Below, piece by piece: positions 9,064-18,159 of a stretch of DNA of 64,000 nt. Source of the DNA: Lentisphaerae bacterium ADurb.Bin242 (GTDB lineage Bacteria; Verrucomicrobiota; Lentisphaeria; Victivallales; UBA1829); contig MWCA01000001.1 of NCBI GenBank assembly GCA_002069785.1, positions 1 through 64,000 of the forward strand. The letters run 5' to 3'. Position 1 is the stretch's first letter. Each line of letters starts with the position of its first letter. The position numbers were made by a program, and so were the translations under genes. The notes below the pieces were generated by a model. The model saw nothing but the letters and a program-made list of their open reading frames with translations, was not told the DNA's origin and did no database searches.

Positions 9064-9100
9064 ATAAAAAAACTCCGTCCGGCTTGGCTCGGGACGGAGT
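9064..9100 (-). terminator. rpsT intrinsic terminator
   Basis: On the minus strand, ACTCCGTCC and GGACGGAGT form a nine-bp stem followed by seven T residues, 23 bases after the rpsT stop codon. Confidence 0.8.
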
Positions 9101-9123
9101 GAATTACTCCAGAGAAACCAAAC

Positions 9124-9438
9124 TCAGGAAGCCGGTTCTTCCGCTTTGATCTCGACCGGTTTCATTTTGCCGACGAGGAGCGCAAGACGGGATTTCTTCC
9201 GGTTCGCTTTGTTCTTATGATACGTGCCGCCCTTGACGGATTTGTCGATGGCGGAGAACTGTTTGGTGAGAAGGTCTTTTGCCGTGGTCAAATCGTTGCC
9301 GGCCACAGCGGCGCGCAGTTTTTTCTCCAGGGTACTGAGCATGTTTCTGCGGGCTTTATGCTTGATACGGGCTCTCTCGCTCTGGCGGAAGGTTTTCACC
9401 GCGGATTTCCTCTGCGGTTTTTTCGTTTTTTCGGCCAT
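9124..9438 (-). CDS. rpsT: 30S ribosomal protein S20
   Basis: This 104-residue, strongly basic protein matches bacterial S20: SAxKTxRQSERARIKHKARRN in the first third, then a TLEKKLRAAV helix and a YHKNKANRKKSRLA block that contacts 16S rRNA. S20 is a primary-binding protein of the small subunit and is normally 85-90 residues; the extra length is an acidic C-terminal tail (KPVEIKAEEPAS). It is monocistronic, with its own promoter upstream and a strong terminator just downstream. Confidence in the identity is high. Confidence 0.96.
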   Translation of the reverse strand: MAEKTKKPQRKSAVKTFRQSERARIKHKARRNMLSTLEKKLRAAVAGNDLTTAKDLLTKQFSAIDKSVKGGTYHKNKANRKKSRLALLVGKMKPVEIKAEEPAS

Positions 9439-9493
9439 TCCAAAATCCTTTCCTAAAATGTCAAAAGATTGAACTGATTGCTTTCAAACTCGT

Positions 9494-9523
9494 AATATAT
9501 CACCGGGTACCGTATTTTTTCAA
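9494..9523 (-). promoter_or_regulatory. Candidate rpsT promoter
   Basis: On the minus strand TTGAAA (9518-9523) and TATATT (9494-9499) are 18 bases apart. The 15-base block around the -35 is identical to the one upstream of the sigma-54 activator gene at 48042-48056. Confidence 0.6.
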
Positions 9524-9606
9524 GCTGGAATCCCTTTTTTTGCAGAAAAATGTTCCTTGAAACGGAGGTTTTCTTTGTTTCCAGGAAGACAAATCCGCTG
9601 AAAAAA

Positions 9607-10434
9607 TCACGGACGCGGCAGAATTTCTTCTTCTCCGGCCTCCCGGATCCAGCCGCGCAGCCAGTCCACCGCGGGACCTCCGACATCCGCACAGCAGTTG
9701 GAACAGAAGATGACGCCTTCCGTTTTTCCCGCTTTCAGGAGATCGTAATAGAGTTCGCATTCGAATTTGATCTCGTCAACCGTCAGCGGCTTGCCGTATC
9801 CGTAGTCCCAGATGTAGCAGCCCGTCATGCGGCGCTTGCCCGGCGTGCGTTCGATCATGCGGGCCAAGTCGTCTTTGACGACGGCATGTTCCGCCGGGGT
9901 CCTCATGTTCCAATAGGTGATGACGTCGAATTCCTTCAGGTAGTCGTCGATGGGGAATTCGAGCTGGCGCTTGTACCAGACCACCAGAAAGTCCAGCGGA
10001 CGCGGGGCGCGGTGGAGTTTTTCGCGCATTTCACGGATGAAGCCGACCGGATAGCGGGCCCAGACTTCCTCGGGTTCCGTGCGATGGAGGAAAAAATCGT
10101 CCAGAATGGCGCCGGTGATATTCGGATATTTCGCGGCCTGGCGCAATACTTCTTCCAGGTCCGTCTGCTGGTCGTTGCACCGGGAACCGGAATCCCCGAT
10201 GGCGGACCAGACCACCTTGTGCATGGATTTCATTTTTTCAGACTCGGCGTCGAAAGGCGGGCGGGGAGCCCCTCCCATGACCACCCGGCACATATTCGGA
10301 ATTCCGAGATATTCAGCCCCCTCGACCGGTTCGAGCTTGTTGCCGTCGGGAAGCTTCCATTGTTTGTTGCCTGCGGAACGCTGATGGGACATCGCATTCT
10401 GTCCCCAGAGCCAGAAGCATTCTTTCAGTTTCAT
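9607..10434 (-). CDS. Uncharacterised 275-residue protein, possibly TIM-barrel
   Basis: I do not recognise a named family. The protein is soluble, without signal peptide or membrane helices, and begins MKLKECFWLWGQNAMSHQ after an AAGGA ribosome site. It alternates helices and strands, with acidic strand ends such as GAILDDFFLHR (~110), FDVITYWNMR (~175) and TGCYIWDYGYGK (~205), and a GVIFCSNCCADVGG block near the C-terminus. The spacing and strand-end acidic and aromatic residues suggest a glycoside-hydrolase-like TIM barrel, but I cannot assign catalytic residues. It stands alone between rpsT and the divergent HNH-repeat gene. Codon use matches its neighbours, so it is probably a real, resident gene. 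Confidence 0.75.
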   Translation of the reverse strand: MKLKECFWLWGQNAMSHQRSAGNKQWKLPDGNKLEPVEGAEYLGIPNMCRVVMGGAPRPPFDAESEKMKSMHKVVWSAIGDSGSRCNDQQTDLEEVLRQAAKYPNITGAILDDFFLHRTEPEEVWARYPVGFIREMREKLHRAPRPLDFLVVWYKRQLEFPIDDYLKEFDVITYWNMRTPAEHAVVKDDLARMIERTPGKRRMTGCYIWDYGYGKPLTVDEIKFECELYYDLLKAGKTEGVIFCSNCCADVGGPAVDWLRGWIREAGEEEILPRP

Positions 10435-10625
10435 AAAGGTCCTTGTGAGTTGATGAACATTTTCAACGGAGGTGTCCGTCCCGTTAATTTACATGGTTCT
10501 TCTTCAAATGCAAGATCCGGAAACGGTTTTCCGGTTTGAGGCGGATTATGATTTGTTTTTGAATAAAGATTGAGTGAATTTTCATGTTCCCCTGAAAAAA
10601 AATCAGAATTATTGATATTCCGGGT

Positions 10626-10654
10626 TTGCAATATTGCCTTGATCACTATATATT
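10626..10654 (+). promoter_or_regulatory. Candidate sigma-70 promoter for the HNH-repeat gene
   Basis: TTGCAA (10626-10631), a 17-base spacer and TATATT (10649-10654) lie in the AT-rich 265-bp divergent gap, which otherwise shows nothing else I can name. Confidence 0.5.
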
Positions 10655-10700
10655 ATAAGGTTACGAGAATATTTGTGTGGGATGAAAAACAGAGTATACT

Positions 10701-11324
10701 ATGTTTAAAAAAATTTGGACGCCAGACATGATTCGGGACATTATCCTGTCCAGCAATGGAAAGGAACCCCTGAATTCGCATTACTTTTCGACGACATACC
10801 CCAGCGTTTATGCGGCGGCGGAACGAATATTCGGTTCCTGGGGGAATGCCATTACAGCCTGCGGACTTGACTATAACACCATCCGCAAATACCGTTCCTG
10901 GACCCGGATGCGGATCGTGACCATGATCCGCAAGAAATACAAGGACGGCGAACCGCTGTCCAGCCAATATATGCAGAACAACTTCAAGGCGCTGTACATG
11001 GCCGCCATTCACCGCTTCAAATCCTGGGGCAAGGCCATTCAGGCCGCCGGGATCGACTACAACACCATCCGGATGAGACGGAGCATGACCCCCGAACAGA
11101 TCCGTGCCGAGATCGTGAAGCTGTATGTAAGCGGCGAGGACATGGCTTACTCCAATATGCGCTGCCATCATCAGTATCTTCTGGCCTACGGCATGAAGAA
11201 GCTGGGAGGCGGAAGCTGGGCGGAGGCAAGAAGAGTCTGCGGAATCACGGAAAACTTCCGTCTGCCGAAGGAAAAGCGTCCCGCCCGCAATACGACAGCG
11301 CTTTATCAGGCGTCTTTGTTCTGA
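10701..11324 (+). CDS. Stand-alone protein made of three HNH/homing-endonuclease-associated repeats
   Basis: The 207-residue protein is almost entirely three ~61-residue repeats, at about 6-66, 67-128 and 129-190. Repeats 1 and 2 share W-T, a G-(K/D)-x-P-L-(N/S)-S block, Y-x-A-A-x-x-x-F-x-S-W-G-x-A-I and G-(L/I)-D-Y-N-T-I-R; repeat 3 is diverged. This is the small DNA-binding repeat usually attached to HNH homing endonucleases. No HNH or other nuclease motif is present, so I infer a DNA-binding protein, perhaps a regulator or a domesticated remnant. No clear Shine-Dalgarno precedes the ATG; a promoter lies ~50 bases upstream. It ends three bases before the convergent kinase gene. Confidence 0.8.
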   Translation: MFKKIWTPDMIRDIILSSNGKEPLNSHYFSTTYPSVYAAAERIFGSWGNAITACGLDYNTIRKYRSWTRMRIVTMIRKKYKDGEPLSSQYMQNNFKALYMAAIHRFKSWGKAIQAAGIDYNTIRMRRSMTPEQIRAEIVKLYVSGEDMAYSNMRCHHQYLLAYGMKKLGGGSWAEARRVCGITENFRLPKEKRPARNTTALYQASLF

Positions 11325-11327
11325 CGT

Positions 11328-12050
11328 TCAGTGCTTTCTTCGTTCCGCCAGATATTTCACCCGTTCGACCAGAAAATTTCCATACGCCTGGAATCCGGTT
11401 TCCTTCCGGTACAGTTCCGCTGTCTTTTCCAGAACCTCCTGCGCATTTTCCGGCGGGAGTCCGGTCTGCTTCAGATACGAGGAAACCAGCCGCGCCAGTT
11501 CCCGGATGCGTTCCCGGGGGGGAATTCCACGGGGAAAGAAACGCGCGGAATCCAGGTCGATGAGGCCGAACTTGTCCGCGCGTTTGTATATATTCCGCAG
11601 GTTCAAATCTCCGTGGGAGAGCCCCGCCTCGTGCATCCTCGCCAGCGACGGAATGAAGTCGAACATGGCTTGCGGGAGGTTCGTCAGGAACACGGCTTCC
11701 GGCGGCAGGACTTCCGTCACCAGATAAAACCGGGATGCCAGCAGGACCCGGGGCGTTTCGAGGCCCGCTTCCTCCAGCCGGACCGCCGCGGCGAGGCACC
11801 GGCAGGCGCGGGGAAACTGAAGAAGCCGTTTCAAGGTTCGCCAGAGACCGTTTTTCTTATACTGTTTGACAAAGAACCTTCCCCCGGCGTCCAATCCGGA
11901 AACCACGCTCCGCGAGTTTTTCAGCACGGACCCGCCGGCCAGAAGGCCGGCCGGATCGGGAACCGGAATTCCCTCTTTCCGCAGATAGGTTCCGTCCCGA
12001 AGAAAATACCTTCCGGTTTTGGAACAGGCGTTCAAAAGGATTTTTCTCAT
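11328..12050 (-). CDS. LPS-core (WaaP/Kdo-type) kinase family protein
   Basis: This 240-residue cytoplasmic protein has the eukaryotic-like kinase core seen in WaaP, InaA and Kdo kinases: Lys 62 in FFVKQYKK, the catalytic loop HGDLNLRNI (146-154), and the metal-binding IDLDSARF (164-171). Family members phosphorylate heptose or Kdo in lipid A-core biosynthesis, fitting a Gram-negative envelope. It lies 21 bases downstream of the large hydrolase gene on the same strand and may be co-transcribed with it. An AGGA ribosome site precedes the ATG closely. The sugar acceptor cannot be read from the sequence. Confidence 0.85.
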   Translation of the reverse strand: MRKILLNACSKTGRYFLRDGTYLRKEGIPVPDPAGLLAGGSVLKNSRSVVSGLDAGGRFFVKQYKKNGLWRTLKRLLQFPRACRCLAAAVRLEEAGLETPRVLLASRFYLVTEVLPPEAVFLTNLPQAMFDFIPSLARMHEAGLSHGDLNLRNIYKRADKFGLIDLDSARFFPRGIPPRERIRELARLVSSYLKQTGLPPENAQEVLEKTAELYRKETGFQAYGNFLVERVKYLAERRKH

Positions 12051-12071
12051 GGGTTCCTGTCGTCCGCCGGT

Positions 12072-13934
12072 TTATGGAAAAGAGGGAAGAAGCGTGCCGT
12101 CCGCGCGTCTCGGCCGGATCACATTGACCTTGCATTTTACCAATGCCATGGCGTGCTCCACGTCGCCCCACGCGAGAATGCCCGGGATGCAGAGGGCCAT
12201 CGTCATGACCTCTTCCGGCAGCCGGGGTTCCCTCCGGATCAGGCAGACCGGGGAGTCGACCAGGTCGACGCCTTGCATATTTTCCGGGTTCAGGACTGCG
12301 CTGTAGAGGGCCGCCAGCCCGCTGTCGCGGTGTCCGCGAAGACGGATCAACGCCTTCGGATCGCGGGTGCGGATGAACTCCGCGGCGCGGAGGAAATCCA
12401 GGGTCCATTCCCCCATGAGGCGCCGTCCGAGCCACAGCAGGGAACGCGCCAGCTGATGCTGCTTGAAGTGGATCGGGAACATTTCTTCGGCGTAGCCGCA
12501 TTCACCGCAGCCCCACGGGTCGAAAATGAGCAGGGAATCCTTTGAATTCACGGCTTCCGCCAGAAGCCCCGCGGATTCCAGCGCGTTTTGGGCGTCGGGG
12601 GAGGCCAGCACCTGCCACCGGGCGGTTTTTCCGGGACGGACCCGGAATGGAAGCATGCGGCCGCGGCTGGTTTCGATGCTATATTTTTCCCAGCCGTTTT
12701 CTTTGTCGAGCCGGGTGGAAAGCCGGATATTTTCATCGCAGACCCGCAGGACTTCGCGGAGTTCATCGGGCGTGCCGTTTGCGGTCTTTTTGAGTTCGGC
12801 GGCCCGGCGTTCCAGATATTGCGGGATGGAACAGACTCCGGCAAACCGTTTTCCCTTGGGGAACGCCAGCATTTTTTCCTCCGGGACGATATCGTATTCG
12901 GGAAGGGGGGCGGGCATGCCGTGTCCGCGTCCGCGGAGATAGAAATCGAAGAAACCCAGGACGGCGCTTTGCACTTCCGGCGGATAGGAATGTTCGGCGT
13001 TGAAAGCGAGCGTCGAGATATTTTCCGGAACGCCGAGAGCGGAGAAAACTTTTTTGGCTTCGGTATGGGAACGGGCCATTTCGGACACATGAAAGGCGGG
13101 ATTGCAGTCATGGAGCGCGTTACAGATTTTCAGGGCGCGCGGAGCGATCATGGCCAGGAGCGCGGACTCTTCGCAGAGGTCCAGGCCGTCCGGCAGAAGC
13201 TCGCAGATGCAATTCGTTCCGCCGACATAGGACTGGTAGGAACCGACGCTCACCACCGGGGCCGCGGCCCGGATGCGGTCGTCGAACGCGGCCAGGTACA
13301 TGGTCTGGTTTCCGCCGCCGGAGCCGCCGGTCGCGCCGATCTGCGAAGAATCGACAAAATCAAGGGAACAAAGCAGGTCTACTGTGCGCATGTTGTCGAT
13401 GATCTGGATTCCCATCAGCGGCTCGCCGAGATTGAGCAGAAGTCCGCCCAGCATGCCGCCGTGATATTCGAATTCACCGTGGCGCGTGGTGCGTTCCCCG
13501 GAACCGAAGGCGTCGACCGAGAGTACCACGTATCCGGACTTTGCCAGGATGTGTCCCATCTTCTGAATGGACGCGGCAAGCCGGCCCTGGTGCCAGTGTC
13601 CGTGGAGATGGACGACGGCCGGAAACGGGCCTTTGCCTTCCGGGACATAAAGCGAGGCCGTGACGTAGAAATCCTTCCGGCTCTGATAACAGAGATGGCG
13701 GATGGAATAGGCGCTGCACTGGACCGTGCCGGTATAACGGCAGTCCGGATCCAGCTTGTGGTCGATCTTCAGCGCCAGTTTTTTCTTCAGTTCGGGCAGA
13801 AGCGTCTTCCGCATCCGGTTCCATTCGTCCGCATTCGAAGGGAGCTGGTGGCGGCGGAAGCGTTTGGCGGCTTCCAGTTCCAGCTCGCGAATGATCTCAT
13901 TGGTGAACGGCTCGGTCCAGACGGCAGCAGTCAT
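12072..13934 (-). CDS. Large alpha/beta hydrolase (acetyl-esterase-like) with C-terminal extension
   Basis: The first ~320 residues form an alpha/beta hydrolase: strand-HGHWHQG oxyanion region (~105), VVLSVDAFGSGERT (~140), nucleophile elbow GGSGGGNQT (~205) with Ser at its centre, and a late His in NAEHSYPP (~320) as the likely acid-base. Such proteins resemble acetyl-xylan and cephalosporin-C esterases of PVC bacteria. Residues ~350-620 form a second region with a GCGEC motif and RLRGHRDSGLAALYSAVL, resembling another hydrolase-like lobe. No secretion signal is evident. The start is uncertain: GGAGG lies five bases before a GTG at 13940 and eleven before the ATG used here. The substrate is unknown; deacylation of a plant or host glycan is an inference. 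Confidence 0.75.
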   Translation of the reverse strand: MTAAVWTEPFTNEIIRELELEAAKRFRRHQLPSNADEWNRMRKTLLPELKKKLALKIDHKLDPDCRYTGTVQCSAYSIRHLCYQSRKDFYVTASLYVPEGKGPFPAVVHLHGHWHQGRLAASIQKMGHILAKSGYVVLSVDAFGSGERTTRHGEFEYHGGMLGGLLLNLGEPLMGIQIIDNMRTVDLLCSLDFVDSSQIGATGGSGGGNQTMYLAAFDDRIRAAAPVVSVGSYQSYVGGTNCICELLPDGLDLCEESALLAMIAPRALKICNALHDCNPAFHVSEMARSHTEAKKVFSALGVPENISTLAFNAEHSYPPEVQSAVLGFFDFYLRGRGHGMPAPLPEYDIVPEEKMLAFPKGKRFAGVCSIPQYLERRAAELKKTANGTPDELREVLRVCDENIRLSTRLDKENGWEKYSIETSRGRMLPFRVRPGKTARWQVLASPDAQNALESAGLLAEAVNSKDSLLIFDPWGCGECGYAEEMFPIHFKQHQLARSLLWLGRRLMGEWTLDFLRAAEFIRTRDPKALIRLRGHRDSGLAALYSAVLNPENMQGVDLVDSPVCLIRREPRLPEEVMTMALCIPGILAWGDVEHAMALVKCKVNVIRPRRADGTLLPSFP

Positions 13935-14198
13935 CTTCACGGTTTCCTCCCGGATTTTCGTTGAATTTCTGGGCAATGCCGGTCAATGTACCCCGTTTTT
14001 CCGGCGATTTCAAGGTCCTCTTTGCATTTTGAAAGTCCGGCCGTTCCATTGTATCGCGCCGGAAACGGTGGAGAAATACGATTTTTCAGTCATTCCGGTC
14101 CTTTTTTTGAAATCGGGATGAACAAATTCTGCTGAAAGATGTCTACCTTATATACCGTTGTCAGTTCGTCGAATCAGCCGCAAAGGAGGGAAAGGTAA

Positions 14199-15221
14199 AT
14201 GAGACAGGAAGAACTTCAGGAGCTTCAGGCGAATATTACGGAAGTTTCCGCTTTCACAGGCCGGATTAAAACCGAAATGAGCCGGATTCTTTCCGGCCAG
14301 AAGGAACTGATCGACCGGCTTCTTCTGGCGATCATCGCCGACGGGCACGTCCTCCTGGAAGGTGTCCCGGGCCTGGCCAAGACGCTGGCCGTGAAAACCC
14401 TGGCGCAGACATTGGACGGCTCCTTCTCCCGGCTGCAATTTACTCCCGACCTTCTTCCCGCCGACCTGATCGGCACCAACATTTACAATCCCCAGGAACA
14501 CTCTTTTTCCGTGAAGAAAGGACCGGTGTTCGCGAACATCGTCCTTGCCGATGAAATCAACCGCGCCCCCGCCAAGGTGCAGAGCGCCCTCCTCGAATGC
14601 ATGCAGGAGCACCAGACGACCATCGCGGGGACCACGTATAAAATGCCGCTTCCCTTCCTGGTGCTCGCCACGCAGAACCCGATCGAACAGGAAGGCACCT
14701 ATCCGCTTCCCGAAGCCCAGGTGGACCGTTTCATGTTCAAAGTCAAAGTGGACTACCCGAACCGCGCGGAGGAACGCATCATCGTGGAACGCATGGCCCA
14801 CCCCGAACTCCGGCTGGAGGCTCTGGCCGTCGCTTCCCTGGCGGACGTCTCCCGCGCCCGCGAATGGGTGGACAAGATTTACATGGATGAAAAAATCCTG
14901 GAATACATTCTGGATATTGTGTGCGCCACCCGGCCCGGAAGGCGTTCCGAGCTCTCTTCCCGGCAGGACGGCGTCAAGCTGGACACCCTCGATACCCTGC
15001 TTCAGTTCGGCGCTTCGCCCCGCGCCGCGATCTCCCTCGCCCTGGCGGCCAAGGGAGAAGCGTTCCTTGCCGGACGCGCCTACGTCATCCCGCAGGATGT
15101 CAAGACGCTGGCTCCGGACGTGCTGCGCCACCGCCTGATCCTCAGTTATGAAGCGGAAGCGGAAGGCATGACCTCCGAGGATATCATCCGCAAGATACTG
15201 AACGAACTCAAGACGCCTTGA
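14199..15221 (+). CDS. MoxR-family AAA+ ATPase
   Basis: The 340-residue protein has Walker A GVPGLAKT (55-62), Walker B VLADEINRAP (116-125), sensor-1 LATQNPIEQEGTYPL and the MoxR C-terminal lid. MoxR ATPases act with VWA-domain partners as chaperones that insert metals or mature large complexes. AGGAGGG lies eight to twelve bases before the ATG. It leads a tight four-gene plus-strand operon with DUF58, a BatD-like membrane protein and a VWA protein. The client is not apparent here. The upstream 264-bp gap contains only a weak -10-like TATATA near 14149. Confidence 0.95.
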   Translation: MRQEELQELQANITEVSAFTGRIKTEMSRILSGQKELIDRLLLAIIADGHVLLEGVPGLAKTLAVKTLAQTLDGSFSRLQFTPDLLPADLIGTNIYNPQEHSFSVKKGPVFANIVLADEINRAPAKVQSALLECMQEHQTTIAGTTYKMPLPFLVLATQNPIEQEGTYPLPEAQVDRFMFKVKVDYPNRAEERIIVERMAHPELRLEALAVASLADVSRAREWVDKIYMDEKILEYILDIVCATRPGRRSELSSRQDGVKLDTLDTLLQFGASPRAAISLALAAKGEAFLAGRAYVIPQDVKTLAPDVLRHRLILSYEAEAEGMTSEDIIRKILNELKTP

Positions 15222-15242
15222 TCCGGAAAAGGGGAGGTCGGC

Positions 15243-16127
15243 ATGATGCAGACCCGGGAACTGCTTGCCAAGGTTAAAAAAATCGAGCTCAAAACCCGCC
15301 GTCTTGTCGATGAAATCACCGGGGGCGCCTATCACAGTGTTTTCAAAGGACGCGGCATTGAATTCAGCGAAGTCCGCGAATACACGCCGGACGACGACGT
15401 CCGCGACATCGACTGGAATGTCACCGCCCGCATAGGGACCCCTTTCATCAAGAAATACGCCGAAGAACGTGAACTCAACGTCATGCTCGCGGTCGATGCC
15501 TCCGCCTCCGGACTTTTCGGAAGCGGGGAACATGAAAAGCGCGAACAGATGGCTGCGGCCGCCGCGCTTCTCGCCTTCAGCGCCATCCGCAACAACGACA
15601 AGGTCGGGCTCCTCCTTTTCTCGGACCGCACGGAACTGTATCTGCCTCCGCGTTCGGGCCGGATGCACGGACTCCGCGTGATCCGCGAACTGGTCGCGAT
15701 GGACCCGGAGGGACGCGGCACCGACATCGGCCTTGCGCTCGAATCGCTGGCCGTCGGGCTCAAAAAGAAAACGGTGGTTTTTCTCATCAGCGATTTTCTC
15801 GACGACAAGGATTACGAAAAGACCCTGAAAATCGTCAGCCGCAAGCACGACGTGATCGCGTTCCGTGTGCTGGACCCGGTTGAACTCAAGCTTCCCGCCG
15901 TGCTCAAGGGCCTTTCTCTCGAAGGGGCCGAGACCGGAAGGACTTTTTTCTTCGACGCCTCCACTTCCGGTGCGCTCCGTGCGTATGAGAAGGCGGCGGA
16001 AGCCCTTCATGACCATACGCGGGAAACCTGCCGCCATGCGAAAGTCGACATGATCGACGTCCGCTGCAACGAGGATCTGGTGAAGCCTCTGATGGCCTTC
16101 TTCCGGAACCGCCGTGGAAAACGATGA
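15243..16127 (+). CDS. DUF58-domain protein
   Basis: The 294-residue protein carries the DUF58 hallmark GRGIEFSEVREYTPDDDVRDIDW (approximately 36-58), followed by a VWA-like fold with D-A-S-A-S as a degenerate MIDAS and FLISDF in the second half. DUF58 proteins are constant partners of MoxR ATPases. The gene starts 21 bases after moxR with GGGGAGG five to eleven bases before the ATG. It is cytoplasmic, with no signal peptide or membrane helix. Confidence 0.92.
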   Translation: MMQTRELLAKVKKIELKTRRLVDEITGGAYHSVFKGRGIEFSEVREYTPDDDVRDIDWNVTARIGTPFIKKYAEERELNVMLAVDASASGLFGSGEHEKREQMAAAAALLAFSAIRNNDKVGLLLFSDRTELYLPPRSGRMHGLRVIRELVAMDPEGRGTDIGLALESLAVGLKKKTVVFLISDFLDDKDYEKTLKIVSRKHDVIAFRVLDPVELKLPAVLKGLSLEGAETGRTFFFDASTSGALRAYEKAAEALHDHTRETCRHAKVDMIDVRCNEDLVKPLMAFFRNRRGKR

Positions 16128-16143
16128 CAGGAAGGGATGAAGA

Positions 16144-17106
16144 ATGAGGCTTGTCAAAAAAATAATTCTGTGGACGGTTGCCGTCCTGCTGGGTGCGGTC
16201 CTGGTTCTCGGTATTGCGGCGGGAATCCAATGGTACAAGGTTTCCCGTTCGGACGCCAGAATCGCGATCATGGCGGTGCCGTCCGTTGAAGGTGGAAAAT
16301 CCGACCTGAAGCTCGGGGAACGCTTCAAAATCAACGCGGTGTTCAGCCTTCCGTGGGGCGTGAATCCCGCGCTTCTGACGGCCGAACCCGCCGAAGGCAG
16401 CCAGTTGACGGCGGAACCGAAATTCCGCCTCCGTTCGCTCGGCTGGGGACATAACCTCTGGAATGCCGACATCCCTCTTCAAGCCTACCGCGAGGGAGAT
16501 ATCAAGCAGGGGACGATGACCGCCTCCTTCAGCAATTCCCAGAGTTTCGAGTTCAAACTCCCGCCCCTGAAAATCAAGCCGGTCGAAGTGAATTCGCCGG
16601 ACCTTGCGCTGGCCGCGGAAATGAAGGAAAAGAACTTCGCCGGGAAGATGCGTCCATGGCTGATCGCGCTGGTTGCGCTGCTGCTGGTCTGCCTCGCGGT
16701 GCTGGCTTGCCTCCAATGGGCGGGCCGCAAAAAAGCGCGTATCATTCCGCCGTGGGAATTTGCGATCGCTGCGATCCGCGACCTCCTTTCCAGGGTGAAG
16801 GCGGGAACCGTGCCGCCGGAAAAATCCATCGCGGTCCTGACGGATATCGTGCGTGAATATATGGAACGGCGTTTTGAACTCCGCGCGGAACGCCAGACCA
16901 CCGCCGAGTTCATGAACGACCTCGAACACGGCAAAGGGAATCTTTCCGATACGCACCGCGAGTTTCTGCGCGGTTTCCTGAATGCCGCCGACATGGTGAA
17001 ATTTGCCCGGGTGCCGGCCGACGAGTCCCTGATTGAAAACGCCGCGCTCAAGGCGGAAGCCCTTGTCAACGAAACCACTCCCGCCGGGAAGGAGACCGGA
17101 AAATGA
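16144..17106 (+). CDS. BatD/DUF4381-like membrane protein of the MoxR operon
   Basis: The 320-residue protein has an N-terminal signal anchor (~6-28), a periplasmic beta-rich region (~30-165, ending LPPLKIKPVEVNSPD) resembling a shortened BatD, a second helix (~175-195), and a cytoplasmic helical tail (EFAIAAIRDLLSRVKAG to KFARVPADESLIENA) typical of DUF4381. It combines features usually split over separate proteins. Its stop overlaps the VWA gene's start codon (ATGA), implying translational coupling. The role is presumed scaffolding for MoxR and VWA partners. Confidence 0.8.
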   Translation: MRLVKKIILWTVAVLLGAVLVLGIAAGIQWYKVSRSDARIAIMAVPSVEGGKSDLKLGERFKINAVFSLPWGVNPALLTAEPAEGSQLTAEPKFRLRSLGWGHNLWNADIPLQAYREGDIKQGTMTASFSNSQSFEFKLPPLKIKPVEVNSPDLALAAEMKEKNFAGKMRPWLIALVALLLVCLAVLACLQWAGRKKARIIPPWEFAIAAIRDLLSRVKAGTVPPEKSIAVLTDIVREYMERRFELRAERQTTAEFMNDLEHGKGNLSDTHREFLRGFLNAADMVKFARVPADESLIENAALKAEALVNETTPAGKETGK

Positions 17107-18134
17107 TCCATACCTTTGCCCATCCCTACATGTTTCTGCTTCTGCTGGTGCTGGCGCTGGTTCTATTGCGCGCCTGGTTCAAGCCGTCCCCCGCGCTGGC
17201 GGTGCCTTCGCTCCGGCCGTTCCGGATGTCCTGCCGTTCCGGGCGTTTCCGCAAGATGCTGCCCTTTTTGCTCTATGCTCTCGGGGGCGTGATGATCGTG
17301 CTGGCGCTGGCCGCCCCGCGCGAAGGAATGGAGCAGATCCGGCGCCGCGCGGAGGGGATCGACATTATTATTGCCATCGACCTTTCCGGCAGCATGCGCG
17401 CCATCGATGTTCCGCCGGGATACCGGACGGAGAGCCAGCTTTCCGCCGCGCTGGCGAGCGGGAAGGTCAAGGACCGCATCGGGACCGCGAAAGAGGAGAT
17501 CGCCAAATTCATTCAGGCGCGTCCGAACGACCGGATCGGGCTGGTTGCGTTTGCGCCCATGCCGTATATGGTCTGTCCGCCGACGCTGGACCATCCCTGG
17601 CTGCTGGCGAACCTGGCGCGTCTGGAATCGGGCGTGATCGGAGACGCCACCGGGATTGCCGGGCCCATCACGAGCGCGGTGCAGCGCCTCAAGGATTCCG
17701 ATTCCAAACGCCGCGTGATCGTGCTTTTCACCGATGGCGTGAACAATGTCAATGCCAAAGTCACGCCGCGTCAGGCCGCGAAACTGGCAGACACCTTCAA
17801 TGTGACGATTTATACGGTCGGGATCGGTTCCAATAATGCCGTCATCCGGCAGGATTCCATGTTCGGTTCCGGCTTCGTGCCGGTCCGGGACGAGTTCGAC
17901 GGACCGCTTCTCCGCGATATCGCCGGGACGACCGGCGGCGTTTATTACCACGCCTCCGACGGTGATTCCATGCGTCTTGCCATGGAACAGATCGACAAAC
18001 TGGAAAAGACCAGCGTGGAGCAGAATATCCTGGTTAACTGGCGTGAACTGTATCCGTATCTATGCTGCCTCGCCATCGGATTCCTGCTTTGCGGACTCTT
18101 CCTCGAAAGCACGGTGTTCCTGATTGTCCCGTAG
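17103..18134 (+). CDS. BatA-like VWA-domain membrane protein
   Basis: The 343-residue protein has two N-terminal membrane helices (~8-25, ~52-72), a von Willebrand A domain with an intact MIDAS D-L-S-G-S (93-97), then the second MIDAS threonine region GDATGI and FTDGVNN, and a C-terminal helix (~320-340). This is the classic BatA layout. The usual BatB and TPR-containing BatC partners are absent, so this is a minimal operon. It begins inside the preceding gene's stop codon and ends at a small hairpin. Confidence 0.9.
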   Translation: MIHTFAHPYMFLLLLVLALVLLRAWFKPSPALAVPSLRPFRMSCRSGRFRKMLPFLLYALGGVMIVLALAAPREGMEQIRRRAEGIDIIIAIDLSGSMRAIDVPPGYRTESQLSAALASGKVKDRIGTAKEEIAKFIQARPNDRIGLVAFAPMPYMVCPPTLDHPWLLANLARLESGVIGDATGIAGPITSAVQRLKDSDSKRRVIVLFTDGVNNVNAKVTPRQAAKLADTFNVTIYTVGIGSNNAVIRQDSMFGSGFVPVRDEFDGPLLRDIAGTTGGVYYHASDGDSMRLAMEQIDKLEKTSVEQNILVNWRELYPYLCCLAIGFLLCGLFLESTVFLIVP

Positions 18135-18135
18135 C

Positions 18136-18159
18136 ACCGTGTGTCACGGTTCATTTCTT
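18136..18159 (+). terminator. Candidate terminator after the VWA gene
   Basis: ACCGTG (18136-18141) and CACGGT (18145-18150) form a short GC-rich hairpin followed by a T-rich stretch, two bases after the stop codon. It overlaps the end of the convergent gene. Confidence 0.45.
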
